Below, in pieces: positions 36,001 to 45,889 of a stretch of 64,000 bases of DNA. The notes beneath the pieces were generated by a model. The model worked only from the letters and a program-made list of their open reading frames with translations. It was not told the origin of the DNA and did no database searches. This DNA is from Trichosporon coremiiforme (lineage: Eukaryota; Basidiomycota; Tremellomycetes; Trichosporonales; Trichosporonaceae). The stretch lies in assembly GCA_039545355.1 (NCBI GenBank), contig BCJJ01000031.1:124001-188000 (forward strand), read 5' to 3'. Made by a program: the position numbers and the translations under genes. Position 1 is the first letter of the stretch, and every line of letters starts with the position of its first letter.

Positions 36001-36350
36001 TCGCCCTTGCTGAACGGCTTGACGGCGCGGGAACTCCGTGGCCTGCGTCTAGTTGGCGGTGTACTTCCATCGCGGGGAAGGTGTCGCCCTCGCCCCGGTG
36101 CTCGGTCGGCGTCGGTCTCGGTCGAGGCGGAGGATATCGGCGCCGGCTCTGGCGGTCGTATCGGCTCCTGCGCGTCGTCAAAGTCGTCGTTCGGTCGGGC
36201 GAGAGCAGCCGAGGAGCCGTAGTCGCGCGACCCGAACGTCAGGCTGCGGACCTGCGCCTGCCGGCTCGACTCGGCGACCGCCTGCCCGGTAGCGTGCCGG
36301 TACAGAACCGCAAGGCGGGGCAAGGCTTGCCCCTGCCTGGCGGTCAGCAT
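33072..36350 (-). CDS. Mitochondrial pentatricopeptide-repeat-like protein
   Basis: One uninterrupted frame of 1092 residues. The first 35 residues (MLTARQGQALPRLAVLYRHA onward) are basic, without early acidic residues, as expected of a mitochondrial presequence. The body contains helical-hairpin repeats of about 35 residues with PPR-like signatures, such as DAICYYLQALLQLGDRDGAH, NYVSLITAYSRTGNMDAAEE and SVSLLLRALTNLGATDEAIA. PPR proteins bind organellar RNA to control its maturation or translation. A charged, Glu/Ala-rich tail ends the protein (EAVLEGRVQAEIQAELAAEQ). It is intronless, unlike most neighbours. I do not recognise a specific named orthologue, so the RNA target is unknown. It is transcribed divergently from the pseudophosphatase gene. 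Confidence 0.82.
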   Translation of the reverse strand: MLTARQGQALPRLAVLYRHATGQAVAESSRQAQVRSLTFGSRDYGSSAALARPNDDFDDAQEPIRPPEPAPISSASTETDADRAPGRGRHLPRDGSTPPTRRRPRSSRAVKPFSKGDYLRTDERFRRMVKEAPIGAFLALRSVPRHRLTEIDPKDVKAMLWQLTRVPRESITQASGQEITECFEILRSILQAQPTSATQPYDGDLGVNLRGKLLRSLIRAAANMGADRFAVDLFFERVDMQIRRPNQRIISLKQIASDITHNRWWLLGARLLDPERIPEALLSPEVITVAMNCSLIARRPRDAKKLFAMMHPDEAGPDAICYYLQALLQLGDRDGAHIVMQTAMERGVDPEKMQIAMMKGGGRGEDMEDTVRDFMVQMHQRPTATVLNAMLGQRLAMSDLAGAHRIVSEFQDIGSGEVPPNAETVTHLINLASRTKDRKHLEWYWAKLADHPKLVNQKSVSLLLRALTNLGATDEAIAIFETLVRGERVPEPWTIPSDFRPGVWVANAAMQAAVSEHGYKGFTRVAELMREGVIEPDERTVQITLRYARANLISSPIQMANLFEELLSRTSAPPTAEQLNELLHNVVRVAFRDPLQAKKYLGVEDKGGEIIPLTGKLKSLLAERVREVAESGQIRSPRSLSNRLLYDALALDGAWPADAVRQTWQSYVLDGWRPAETNYVSLITAYSRTGNMDAAEEVLEYAADVGQKPTRAMLTELIRGFGRNGTSQPAREYYHKIEEPDCLAFTEMIKAYLLCNEAKLAVGFIRRELHRISELDERAVKMVAIALANAYDAPGAIFWIAHHVITARGGDTADMSPTRQKFPLTNSLRHVVQDCVKRLSKMGAQMDLGSGETAHAIVSQMATERASGLGAYSDPDSDVPQVRDEDWNADAYEADADLHDGLKSSVKPASPPHPLSTQHAPAEQDAEEVNERLLERREIWTERILQSMRLAVRMLQDDDAVRPRGSRRRPVLNKKAIGSLVDNLDVEAEFEHWKAQWRRDAERARQDAKERGEVRRLKAVRDAAWAERAGRSEASANSIASTAPVPEATTEPEVETEAVLEGRVQAEIQAELAAEQAKIEGRGEKGEGRKKE

Positions 36351-36929
36351 GGCGGGGTGTGAGGGAGAGAGTCTAGGCGGAGGGGAGGTCGGCCGTTTGT
36401 GTCGTTATAGTGGAATGTGTTGGTGTAGTGTGTAGCCGAGAGAAAAGAGGGAAGGCTCGCCGGGTCAAAGATACGAAACGTCGGGTCGTTCGGGCAAGCT
36501 CATTCGGAAGCGCGAAGTCGCCGCGGAGCTGGTACAGGCGAGCGAAGAGAACGGAAATGACAGTCGATGAGCGTCCTGATGTCCGCTCGTTTGCGTTGCT
36601 CTCTCCGGGAGTGTGGTCGCTCGGGGGTGTTTGGGGCAAGGCGTCTCCGCCGTTCGTTGGACGTCGTTGTCGGGACTGTTCGTCGAAATCGAGGAAAATC
36701 CCAGCGACGGCGCCCAGCGGAGGCGCACGAGAACCAATGAACGGGACTTTATTGCGCCTCGTGGAAACCACTTAGGAACCACGTTGACCGCGTGTTCTTC
36801 CCTGAAGTTCGCTCAGCGGCGGCGAAGGAGATGCACCGAGCACCAGGCGATATGACGACTGACGCTAGAAGAAGCCGACTTGTGTACCTCGCACTTCGCT
36901 ACACCACCCGACTCCGACAAAGCAGGGGC
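36351..36929. promoter_or_regulatory. Divergent promoter region of PPR and pseudophosphatase genes
   Basis: This 579-bp region is shared by two divergent genes. No specific element was recognised. Confidence 0.45.
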
Positions 36930-37874
36930 ATGGCGTCCAAGCAGCCAAGCCCGCTCATCCATGTCCCCGCTCGCTTCTCCGTCGTCGAGCCGGGCGTGTA
37001 CCGCTGTGCGAGCCCGACCCCGCAACAAGTGAGCGAGCGCGGAGCGCGAGCCGTCTGGGGATCGCCCCTCGACGACAGCTTACTGTAGAGCACGAGGAGC
37101 TGACCGCAGATCCCCTTCCTTTCCACGCTCCGACTCAAGACAATAGTCTCCCTGACAGTAGAGCACCCCATCCGGCCACTGCTGCAATACGTGCGCTCAA
37201 ACGGCGTCAATTTCGTGCACCTGGGCGCGACGCTGTTCCAGCCTCAGAACGACTGGCGACCAATCTCGGACGAGATTGTCAAGGCTGCACTCGAGATCAT
37301 GCTGGACAAGCGGAGTCACCCCGTGCTCATCATTGACTCGTGAGTCTGGTGTCGGCCGTTAAAACGGCCGCTCGGAGCCTGAGGGGCTCACTGCGTTCGC
37401 CGCTGACAGCAGAATGGGCATCCACCAAACCGGTATCGTCGCCGGATGCCTACGCACCATGCAGCGGTGGAACTTTGCCTCCACCATGGCCGAGTATCGC
37501 GGGCACAGTGGGCCGACGAAGCACCACTACAAGGACGAGACGTACATCGAGGTGAGCTGGCTGGCACTCTGAAAGCTAACGTGCAGCTCTTCGACCCAGA
37601 CCTCGTGAACTTGCCAGCGCCGCAGAACTTGCCCTCGTGGTGGGACAGTGACGACGAGGACTGGGCCGACGGCTGGGCCGAGGCAGACAAGGAGCCCGAG
37701 AAGAAGGATAAGAAGAAGAAAAAGAAACTGGACAAGGAGGAGCAGGCCGAGCTGCATAAAGAAGACAAGGGCGTCGAGGGCATCGTCCAGGTGCCCGGGG
37801 AACCGAGGATTGAACTGATCGAGTCTTCCGGAGATGCGGTCGTTGCGCTGCCGTCGAGCGTGACGCTGCAGTAG
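36930..37874 (+). CDS. Siw14/Oca-family protein lacking phosphatase catalytic residues
   Basis: Four exons (36930-37028, 37110-37339, 37413-37551, 37587-37874) give 251 residues. Residues about 10-150 follow the Siw14/Oca atypical dual-specificity phosphatase pattern: PARFSVVEPGVYRCASPTPQ, FLSTLRLKTIVSLTVE, a VLIID strand, IHQTGIVAGCLRTMQRWNFA and the family tail YRGHSGPTKHHYKDETYIEL. The usual signature H-C-x5-R-T-G is replaced by D-S-M-G-I-H-Q-T-G, spliced across the second intron. The nucleophilic Cys and the Arg are therefore absent. Yeast Oca2, Oca4 and Oca6 are likewise degenerate members of this family, which works in inositol pyrophosphate metabolism. A lysine/acid-rich tail (EKKDKKKKKKLDKEE) follows. 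Probably a scaffold subunit rather than an enzyme. Confidence 0.8.
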
Positions 37875-38245
37875 GACCCCAGCATTGCCGTTCTTACGGT
37901 GGGCATTTGGGCATTGCATTCTCCCATCTCGCCACAACCCTCAAACCCTCAACAGACAACATCAATCTCACATCGTAGCTTTCAACCCGATAGAATCAGT
38001 AGTCCTAATCACAGCAGCAAATCAATGTAACATATCTCATGGTGTCTGATGATACATCGGCCTTCCTCTGGTGAGGAATGCCTCTCCTTTTTTCTACTTT
38101 TGGTCCCGGAGACAGTACAGATGCGGGGGCGATGGTGCTGATCCAGCATTGGCTCCAACCTTGGCTCCAGCCTCGGCCAGCCATGGCTGGTGACACGCTT
38201 GCGCCCCCGCCGCTATCGCGGCGCTGACGCTACGCGACGCTCCGC
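37875..38245. other. Convergent 3' flanks
   Basis: These are the 3' sequences of the pseudophosphatase (+) and TIM10 (-) genes. Nothing else was seen. Confidence 0.5.
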
Positions 38246-39191
38246 TTACCTGCCGAAAGAGCCGGCCATTTGGGCCTGGCCGCCCATGGCCTGCATGCGC
38301 TGGGAGACCTTGTCGTTGACCTCGAAGAACTTCATGGTGCAGCGGTCGACGCACACGGCCTCGCCCTTGAGCAGCTCGGGCTCGGCGTAGCGGCCCTTCA
38401 GGGGGTCGGGCTGGATGCACTTGGCGTGGCACGAGGAGACGATGCGGTTGCTGTTGCGACAAACGAGACCATGAAGCGAGCGCAGCGAGCGAGTGGGCGA
38501 GAGAGGAGTCAGAAACAATCGAGCGGAGCGAGGGAGCGGGCATCATATTGATTGACGAGTGATCAACGAGAGGAGGGAAGCGAACATGAACGTTGAGGCA
38601 ACAGGTCGGCGATCAGTCCAGGAATCAGATAGAGCAGAGCGATAAAGTCACGCGCGTCCATATCAAAGAGGGAATCGTCAGCACCATCTTCCAATATCGT
38701 CGACCTCGCCCCCAGCCTGACGACTGGTCGATTCGGTCATGAGGGAACAACTCACAAGACATCCGTGATCATCTCAATCTCGACGAGAGCAGCCTGGATC
38801 TTCTGCTCCGAGACGCCGCCGGAGCTGGGCGCTGCGATGTTAGCGGAGCTCACGACGAGCGGAGCGCAGCGACGCGAAGAGGGGGGGGGGGGGGGGTGGC
38901 GGAGCGTGCATTGCTGGGCGAGGGGAGCGAGCGAGCGAGCGTATCTTCCCCAGATCTCCGGATAACTGCTAGTCCAATGTCCAAGGACACATCCAGACGG
39001 AATGGATATCGAGCCAGCCGGCCAGCCGCTCCGAGGACTCCCAAGACTCCAATCGATCCCAATCTCGAACCGAGGTCGAAAGAAAGCGGCCAGCTCGATG
39101 GCGCCTGCTGTGCACGCAAAGACTCCGCCCACACCGCTCCGCACCTGCGCTCCGTTCAGTGACACTCACAACCACCGAAAAGGAAGGACAT
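38246..39191 (-). CDS. TIM10: Tim10, small TIM chaperone of the mitochondrial intermembrane space
   Basis: Three exons (39170-39191, 38756-38831, 38246-38450) join in frame to 100 residues starting MSFLFGGSPSSGG. Tim9-Tim10 hexamers escort hydrophobic precursors through the intermembrane space to TIM22. The family core is EQKIQAALVEIEMITDVFN, then RIVSSCHAKC and GEAVCVDRC, giving the twin C-x3-C motifs that form two disulfides. The length is close to the usual 90-95 residues, with a Met/Gln/Gly-rich tail. The two introns (338 and 305 nt) together are twice as long as the coding sequence and hold AGCGAGCG-type repeats and a 16-nt homopolymer. The first exon is only 22 nt. Identification is firm because both splice junctions restore conserved residues. 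Confidence 0.92.
38881..38896. repeat. Homopolymer of 16 G (C on the gene strand) in TIM10 intron 1
   Basis: Sixteen consecutive G lie within the first TIM10 intron. The exact length may be affected by sequencing error. Confidence 0.85.
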
Positions 39192-39704
39192 GTTGATCAG
39201 TTGTTGGTGTAAGTGTAGAGTGGAAGGTCGAGGAATGACACCTGAGCCAGTGAAAAAACCGGTCCTGGGCGGGCGGCGAAACCTCCACATGCGTCACCTA
39301 TCGGCTTGGAGGCCGTGCCTGATATCACCATAGGGGACTCTCCCACGACCGAACCGCTATGCTCTAATCGTGCGTCGTGTGACCATGGTGACCCAGATCG
39401 GAGATAGAACCGCCGCGCCCTCTCTCTCCGCTCGAGGGCTCGGGACGCATAGTTGCACAAATGCATCATATGTACACTAGAAATCCTATGCTAATGACAA
39501 CAGAATGATTGACTTTTGGGTTTGTAAGTTTGCTTTATTGTGTGGTGGTGGTGATGGGTGATTGTGCATGAATGTTGTGTGTTGAGAGAGGGGATGTGTG
39601 CACGCCGGCACACTGTCGTAGGTTTGTTTGTTGGGGCGGAGAAGGAGAGGGAAGACGTGAGGATGAGGACTGGCCGACTTCAGCTCACAGCCAAGGCCGC
39701 TCGC
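39192..39704. other. TIM10 upstream region
   Basis: This is the promoter side of TIM10 and the 3' flank of the Sec7 gene, both on the minus strand. No further feature was seen. Confidence 0.45.
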
Positions 39705-42700
39705 TTACAGCCTGCGCGCATCCATCATCGCCTTCAGGTCGTGACTGCGCAGCGAGCCGCTCGACATCGAACCGCCATTCAGCGCTGGTTGCTGGTATCG
39801 GCTGCGTTCCTGGCCGCTCTGAAGCAACTCGAGAACGCCAGGCAACAGACTGTTCTGCCTCGCCAGCAGCACCAGCTCCTTGCCCGTCTGCAGCCCGGCC
39901 ATGCCGCTGACGGTCTCCTTCTCGCCGCCCTCCGAGTACGACGCCGAGACACTAGCCTTGCGCGGCGTGTGACCGTGCGAGGAGCGCGCGGCGTCCTCGC
40001 CGTCCTTCGGGATGAGCGCGTCGCGGAGCACTTGCAGCCCGACGGCCTCGGCGGCGCGGCGGACCTTGAACGAGGGTGTGGGCGGGGCTCCCGCGCCAAC
40101 CTTGGTTTCCGTCGTGAGCCAGATCTGCCGGCTAAGCAGGGAACCCCAGCGCTGTCGCGCTGCTCCGTCGGGGACCGAGAAGCAGTACTTTCGCTTCGCG
40201 CCCGAGGTCGACATGAAGGCGACCTGGAACGTGTGCTTCATGAACGCGCGCTCGACGTTGAACGCTCGGCTGTTGCCCAGACCTGGGTAGCGCTCCGCGT
40301 TCGCGCCGACGCGACCGAAGAGCATCGACTTGGGGCCCAGCGACGTGCCACGGACGCGGAAGCTGCACTCGGCAGTGTTCGAAAAGTCGAGGAACGGCGG
40401 GTCAAACTCGAGCCCGGAGCCTAAGAGACGGATCCCAAAGGCATTGTCAGGCTTCGGGATCGACACAGTGATCGGGTCGGACCAGTCGTTGAACGTGAGC
40501 TTGCTCGACGGGCGAGACGGCTCGAGCTGGATATCCCGCACGCGGTGCGCGTCCTGCGGGCCGAGCGCCTGCACGAGGCGGTTGTTCCGGATCGAGTAGT
40601 AGAGGTTGTGCAGCGTATCGTCCGGCACCTGGTGGTGAAGGTCGCGATTGCGGAAGTTGTGGATGAAGCGGTCGAGCGACACGGCGTGGTTCGGGAACGC
40701 AAAGCCGAACGTCGAGTAAAGCATGTCGTTGAGCGAGACAATCGCGACGACGAGCTCCTGCGCGACGGCGAGGTCGTAGGGGAGCATGCCCTCGTTGGCC
40801 CGGTGGTAGCCGATAGCGAAGCCACGGAGCAGCGCCTCGGCCGTCTGCACGTCCGAGGGAAGGCGGACCGCGAGGATAAACACGCGCAGGGCGTCGTCGA
40901 TGCTCATGTGCTCAAAGTGGAACCGGTCGAGGAACGTGCTGAGGAGAGGCTGGTCGTTGGCGAGCAGCAGACCGAGCTGTGCCCTATCGAGCTCGTACGT
41001 GCGGAAAAGCAAGCTGCCGAGGGTGACCGTGTCGATCTTTGGCTGGCTGCGCTCCATCAGGTTGTGGACGGCCGACTGCGGGTCGTCGGCAAAGCTGGTG
41101 ATGAACTTGCGCACGACCGGATGGCGCGGCGGCTCCTGCGTCGGCTCGTCCATGATGCCGGAAACGACGACACTGCTCAGGCTGACGATCGACGTGACCA
41201 TGAACTGCATGTCAAGCGTCGCCATCGCACCCTGAGTGATCAGCGGCTTCGCAATGACGAGAATGTCGTTGAACAAGAACAGGTAGCGATCCTTGACCGT
41301 CTGCGAGTTGACAACCTGCAGGACCTGCTGCGCCAGGAGAAGCTTGCGGGGCGGGTCATCGAGAAAGTCGGGGCGCGAGGGGTCGTCGGGCGGCAGGGCC
41401 ATCAGCGCATTCATGCGGCTGATGACAGCCTGAGACTTGATGGACAGCGGCATCGTCGTATGATCGGGATCGTCATCGATCGAATCAACGTTTGAGGTAC
41501 CGAGTTCGATGGGAGGAGGGGGTGCACGGCGACGATTCGTCATGAACACTGGTATTTCTGGGCGGGAGCGTGAAGAGCTTCGCATTAGATTCGGAGCCAA
41601 ATCGGCGCTCCCGTTAGTGCCGTGGGTAGACTGCGAGCCATGCGTGTTCTGCGAGTATGTTCCCGAGGGCGTGTGGGAGTGGCCAGATTGCGAGTACGCC
41701 TGGTGGTTCGAGTTGGAGTGATGATCGGCCGAGCGGTCGTCGCTGACGCCCCGCGTGTGCATGGTCTGGCCGTGGCCGTGCGAGCTGCTGCCATGACCGT
41801 GCGAACTCGAGGCACCGCCGGAATCGTCGTTAGACGTGCGGCCAGCCGGCGTGGCTTGACTCCGGTCCCGCACGGGCTCACTAGCAGAGCGGTTCTTCTG
41901 TTGCTCCAGCGCCTGGATACCAGGGAAGGGTGACAGTTTCGAGTTGTGGACTCGAGGGTCGTTGGGACCCGCCCGTGGGAGGAAACTGGGGGACGCCGCC
42001 CCAGAGTGATTGTTGTGGTGTTGCACGCTGCTCGCGGTAGACGACGCCAGGTGGTCTGACGTCGAGGGCGTAGCGGTTCCGTTGGATCCTTGATGGCGGG
42101 GGCGGTCATTGGGATTGTTCTGCACAGACTCGTCTGAAACCTGGCGACTGATCCCCGGGCTCACTGAGCCATCATGGTTGTTGGAAGTGCGGCTCCCACT
42201 TCTCTTGCGCAGGACAGCCAGCATATTCCGTCCAATCTGCTTGGACATGCTCGGTGTCTGCTTGTGCTGTCGGTGGTCGCCATGCGAGTGAGCCGGTTCA
42301 CGGGGGGACATCGGGGAGACTGCGCGAGCGCTAGCTGTAGCTTGGTCAGTGTCAATCGCAAACGATGCACTTACAATGTCCGTTGCTAGACGCGTCATCA
42401 AAGTAGCCGCCATGGCCGGTGTCGCTTCGGACGCTCGCACCCAACACATTCTTATCGAAGGCAGCGCCGTTTTCAGGAACAGGCGGATGCGAAGCTTGTC
42501 GCAGATCAGTCGGTGCCGACCCGTTCGGACGTCCCAGGTGGTCGCCGCCAAAGACGTCACCTTTAGGGGGTACAGCAGGAGGCACAACGGTCCCTTGAGA
42601 AGACGACGTCGAGCTCTGGGTCGCGTGTCGCGGGGCTCCCACGAACGGCTTACTGGGAAGGCCTGGCGGCTGGAGAATCTCGTGGTCGTCGTGGTAGGAA

Positions 42701-44115
42701 TGAGACTGCTCAGAGTAGTCCTTGGTATCCCTGTGACCATCATCGTACACGTCCCCGTTCTCTGATAGTGGGCTCGGCACCTTTGGTTCAATGACTTCAC
42801 CCCTTGCGGATCTGGCGGTTCGAGTGGAGACGCTGCGATTAAGGTGCGACTCGAACTCAAATGCACCTTCTTCAGAGGGCTCAGAGTTTCTGTCCGCGGC
42901 GGCGGGCACTGGGCCCCGTCCCAGTAAAGCGATGCTGGCGAGCGGTGAGATAGAGTTGGCCGTCACTGCCTGCGGCGAGTAGAGCGGTGTCCGTTGCTGC
43001 TCCGTGCCGTTCGTGGTGGTCGACGCGCCCGAGTCACGAGAGCCGCTCGCCATGCTCAGCTGCTTGGTGCGGCGGCGCTCCTCCCACAGCACACGAACCT
43101 CCTGCTCCTCCTTCTGGCGGGCGGCACGTCGCTCGGCGAGACGCTCTACCATTCGCCGTCCGACCGCACTACGTCGCTCTTCACCCATATTGGACGACGA
43201 CACGGTAAAACTACGCTGGAGCCGCGGTCGAGGGACGTCGAACGCCGTGTCAGGGATGGGGGCTTCAGCCGTCGGCGGTGTGACCACATCATCGTCGACC
43301 GGTTCGTCCACCGCTAGACCGAACATGCGAGGTATGCCTATGGTTCCAGCTCGATGGAGCGAGGGCCGCGCACCGGGGACACCGAGTGTCACGTCCTCTT
43401 CTGACGAGACGGGCGTGGATGAGGCGAGACTACGCGATGGTGTTGGCGTGTACGTCCCACCCGTTAATTTGTTCATAGCGTTGGCTCTCGCTGCCGCCGA
43501 GTTTGATCGAGACAGGTTTCGAAGTTCTCCAAGGGTCGGAAGAGGACTGGGAGTGTTCCGTCCTGCACCCGAGGCGGTCAAATTGCCTGGAAAGGCGCTG
43601 GGCGGGGTGCTAGTCGGGATTGGGCTGATGGATGGGAGGTACGACTGGGCTAGCTGGTACGCGGCCCAGTCGGGCCCGGGGCCACTGACTGGAGACGGTT
43701 GGGCGCTGTAGAAGGGGGTGCTAGTGGTCGAGTACGTGACCTGCGGAATGAAGCCAGAAGAGTCGGACGCCGACCTTTGCATCATTGTGCCGTTTCCGTA
43801 AGCGTAAGAGTCGAATGGGTCTGTCTGGTCGAGCAGTTCCTCGGATTCGCTGTAGTCCTCGAAGCGGATAGAGGTCGGGGTCGCAGCTACGCTGTGACCG
43901 GTCGAGCTTCCGTTGAGGCTGTCGTCGTGGCCAAAGCCGGGGGTTTGGACACCATGGCCGGGAGAGGGTCGCGGGGGTGTCTGAAGCTGGAGCGCGCGTC
44001 GGCCGTCCGGATTTCGCGGAAGGGAGGCAGCGCGTTTCAGTTTTGCGATGGCTTGTGACCTGATTTCAGCTGACGGCGAAGGCGACACCGCGAACGGTGT
44101 CGGCGACGACGACAT
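39705..44115 (-). CDS. Sec7-domain Arf guanine nucleotide exchange factor (PH-Sec7-PH)
   Basis: Two exons (42375-44115 and 39705-42334) with a 40-nt intron give 1456 residues. The first 870 or so are disordered, rich in Ser, Pro, His and Asn, with a basic helical stretch (RRMVERLAERRAARQKEEQE). A PH-like segment follows (VKDRYLFLFNDILVIAKP). The Sec7 domain lies at about residues 975-1155 (KFITSFADDPQSAVHNLMER through DTLHNLYYSIRNNRL). A second PH-like domain follows (AKRKYCFSVPDGAARQRWGS). Sec7 proteins load GTP on Arf GTPases to drive vesicle budding. The catalytic-finger motif RLPGE-Q of the family reads RLPSDVQ here, Asp replacing the usual Glu at about residue 1075. The layout resembles fungal Syt1-type Arf-GEFs. 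It is transcribed divergently from CFT2. Confidence 0.82.
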
Positions 44116-44443
44116 GGCTGAGGGGGGAGGGGTGGGGGTGTCGTCAGGCTCAGAGACGGATCAGAGGATAAGTGTGCCGGTGGTGTTGAGTGAGTGATTG
44201 AGAGAGGTAGGTGCGAGGGCGAGAGTGGGTGGGTGCAGGGTGAGGATGGTCGAGGGCGGTGAGGGGACACGGTGGTCGGTGCGGGGGTGGAGGGTGGAGG
44301 GAATGAGAATAGGTGTGGTGTGGTGTTATCGTAGACTATGCGGCTGTCATGGGAGGCGGGGCGCTGTGAACGAATATGCTGTGTGGGGGTGATGTGAGAG
44401 AGTAATGGTGATGATGATGAATGCGATGTGTCTGATGATGAGT

Positions 44444-44485
44444 GATGGTCGATGGTCGATGGTCGATGGTCGATGGTCGATGGTC
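44444..44485 (+). repeat. Six perfect tandem copies of GATGGTC
   Basis: A 7-bp unit is repeated six times without mismatch, upstream of the Sec7 gene, probably in its 5' UTR or promoter. Confidence 0.9.
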
Positions 44486-44661
44486 GATGCGTGTGAGCGA
44501 GGTGAGATTGAGGGTGGTGATGTGGAAAGACGGAACGAGGCTCGCGGTCGAGGGCGGACGTGAGTCTGGAGCGCGGAGAGGTCGATGGTCGTAGGCAGCA
44601 AGCAGTATTCAGGATCTTGGCGGCTCGACGCGGCGATTCGGGCACTTTGAGTGGATCTCGT

Positions 44662-44688
44662 CCTTGCCAGCCTTGCCAGCCTTGCCAG
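44662..44688 (+). repeat. Three tandem copies of CCTTGCCAG
   Basis: A 9-bp unit is repeated three times, followed by a degenerate partial copy. Confidence 0.85.
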
Positions 44689-45889
44689 CCTCGCCTTGGC
44701 TGTCCTCTGCTCCTCAGACGCGTGCGCGACACCGCTCCCAGGAGGCCCAGGATATCCCATATGCATGCTATGTTTGTGCGCCTGTGACCGATGCATGGCA
44801 TGGTCCACAGGGCTCGCCCGTTCCCACTCCTATTCTCGGCGCCAACGCCCTCTGCGTGCGTGGCCAGACTCAAACGTAGCCCCGTCGTGCACAAACCACA
44901 GCCCAGAGACCTCTGTGCACTGTTCCACTTGGCCCTCGGCCTGCATACCTGCCGCTGGTCGGTACCTCGCATGGCGTGCGGCGCCTCGACTCACTCGCCT
45001 CAAACCCCTTGGGAATCGTGGCGGTCGCGGTCAGACAAGACAGCCAGCCATGTCAGCCAGCAGACAAGCAAGGAAGCAAGGGACATGGGCCATGGGTCGT
45101 GGGCCATGGGACTTGGGACTGGGGACTTTCGATCAACGGACGACCACGACGCTTCGTTTGGTCCTGGGTAGCTTGGCTAGACCGCGTACAGCCACCCCGC
45201 ATCCTGGGATCCTCGTATTCTGGGTGGCCGTCGCACGTCTCCGCGCTCAACAGTACCACCCACAACCCACTCTTCCCCCTTGTTCACATCCACATCCGAC
45301 AGAGCGGCCCCGCTCCAACCGGCCAGCCGGCGTGCGGGAATGGCCGTGTGCAGTACCGAGATGTTGTGACGGCCGTTGTCTCCACTGCATGCATGGTCGC
45401 CGTAGATGATGAGGAGCAGAGTGCAGAGCGCTCTAGGTGAATCCAACGGCTGTACCCGTACGTTGAAGGGTGTCCCTGTGACGTCTTTGAGTCTCGCTCG
45501 ACTTTTCACCAGATTAACCTCAGCATGCTGAATTACTCCCAGGCACAGCATCAGTCATTTTCCAGCGACACCCCTAATCACACACTTCCAAATCTCATCT
45601 GCTCCCGTTAATGTCTCACACAACCGTGCCCTCCTCGTGTCTAGCGCGACTGACTATCACGTGACTCTACTGACCTCCATCCGGCTTCAGCTCACCTCAC
45701 TCCGTGGACAACTGAGAACAACGAACTTAGGCTCGTCGATCGCTGACATCAATAACCCCTCCACTCGTCATAACAACATACCAAAACGCAACGGGCAACG
45801 ATCCGGCATCTACCAGGGAAGCAAGACCGTCGTCCCTCTCACACGATCGACTCGTTGCGCAGCGTGCCGTCTGGCACTAATCCGGCACC

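Larger units (their letters stand above)
44116..45889. promoter_or_regulatory. Divergent promoter region of Sec7 and CFT2 genes
   Basis: This 1.77-kb non-coding region separates two divergent genes. It contains short tandem repeats (listed separately), near-repeats of GGGCCATGGG around 45085-45110 and a TCACGTGA box near 45656. A long open frame on the + strand (44651-45409) looks spurious: it lacks an ATG at its front and a coding-like composition. Confidence 0.5.

Noticed and set aside
44651..45409. 252-codon open frame on the + strand between the Sec7 and CFT2 genes
   Set aside because: It has no ATG at its beginning, an arbitrary composition rich in Arg, Cys and Trp, repeats in the DNA and no domain. 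It lies in a divergent promoter.
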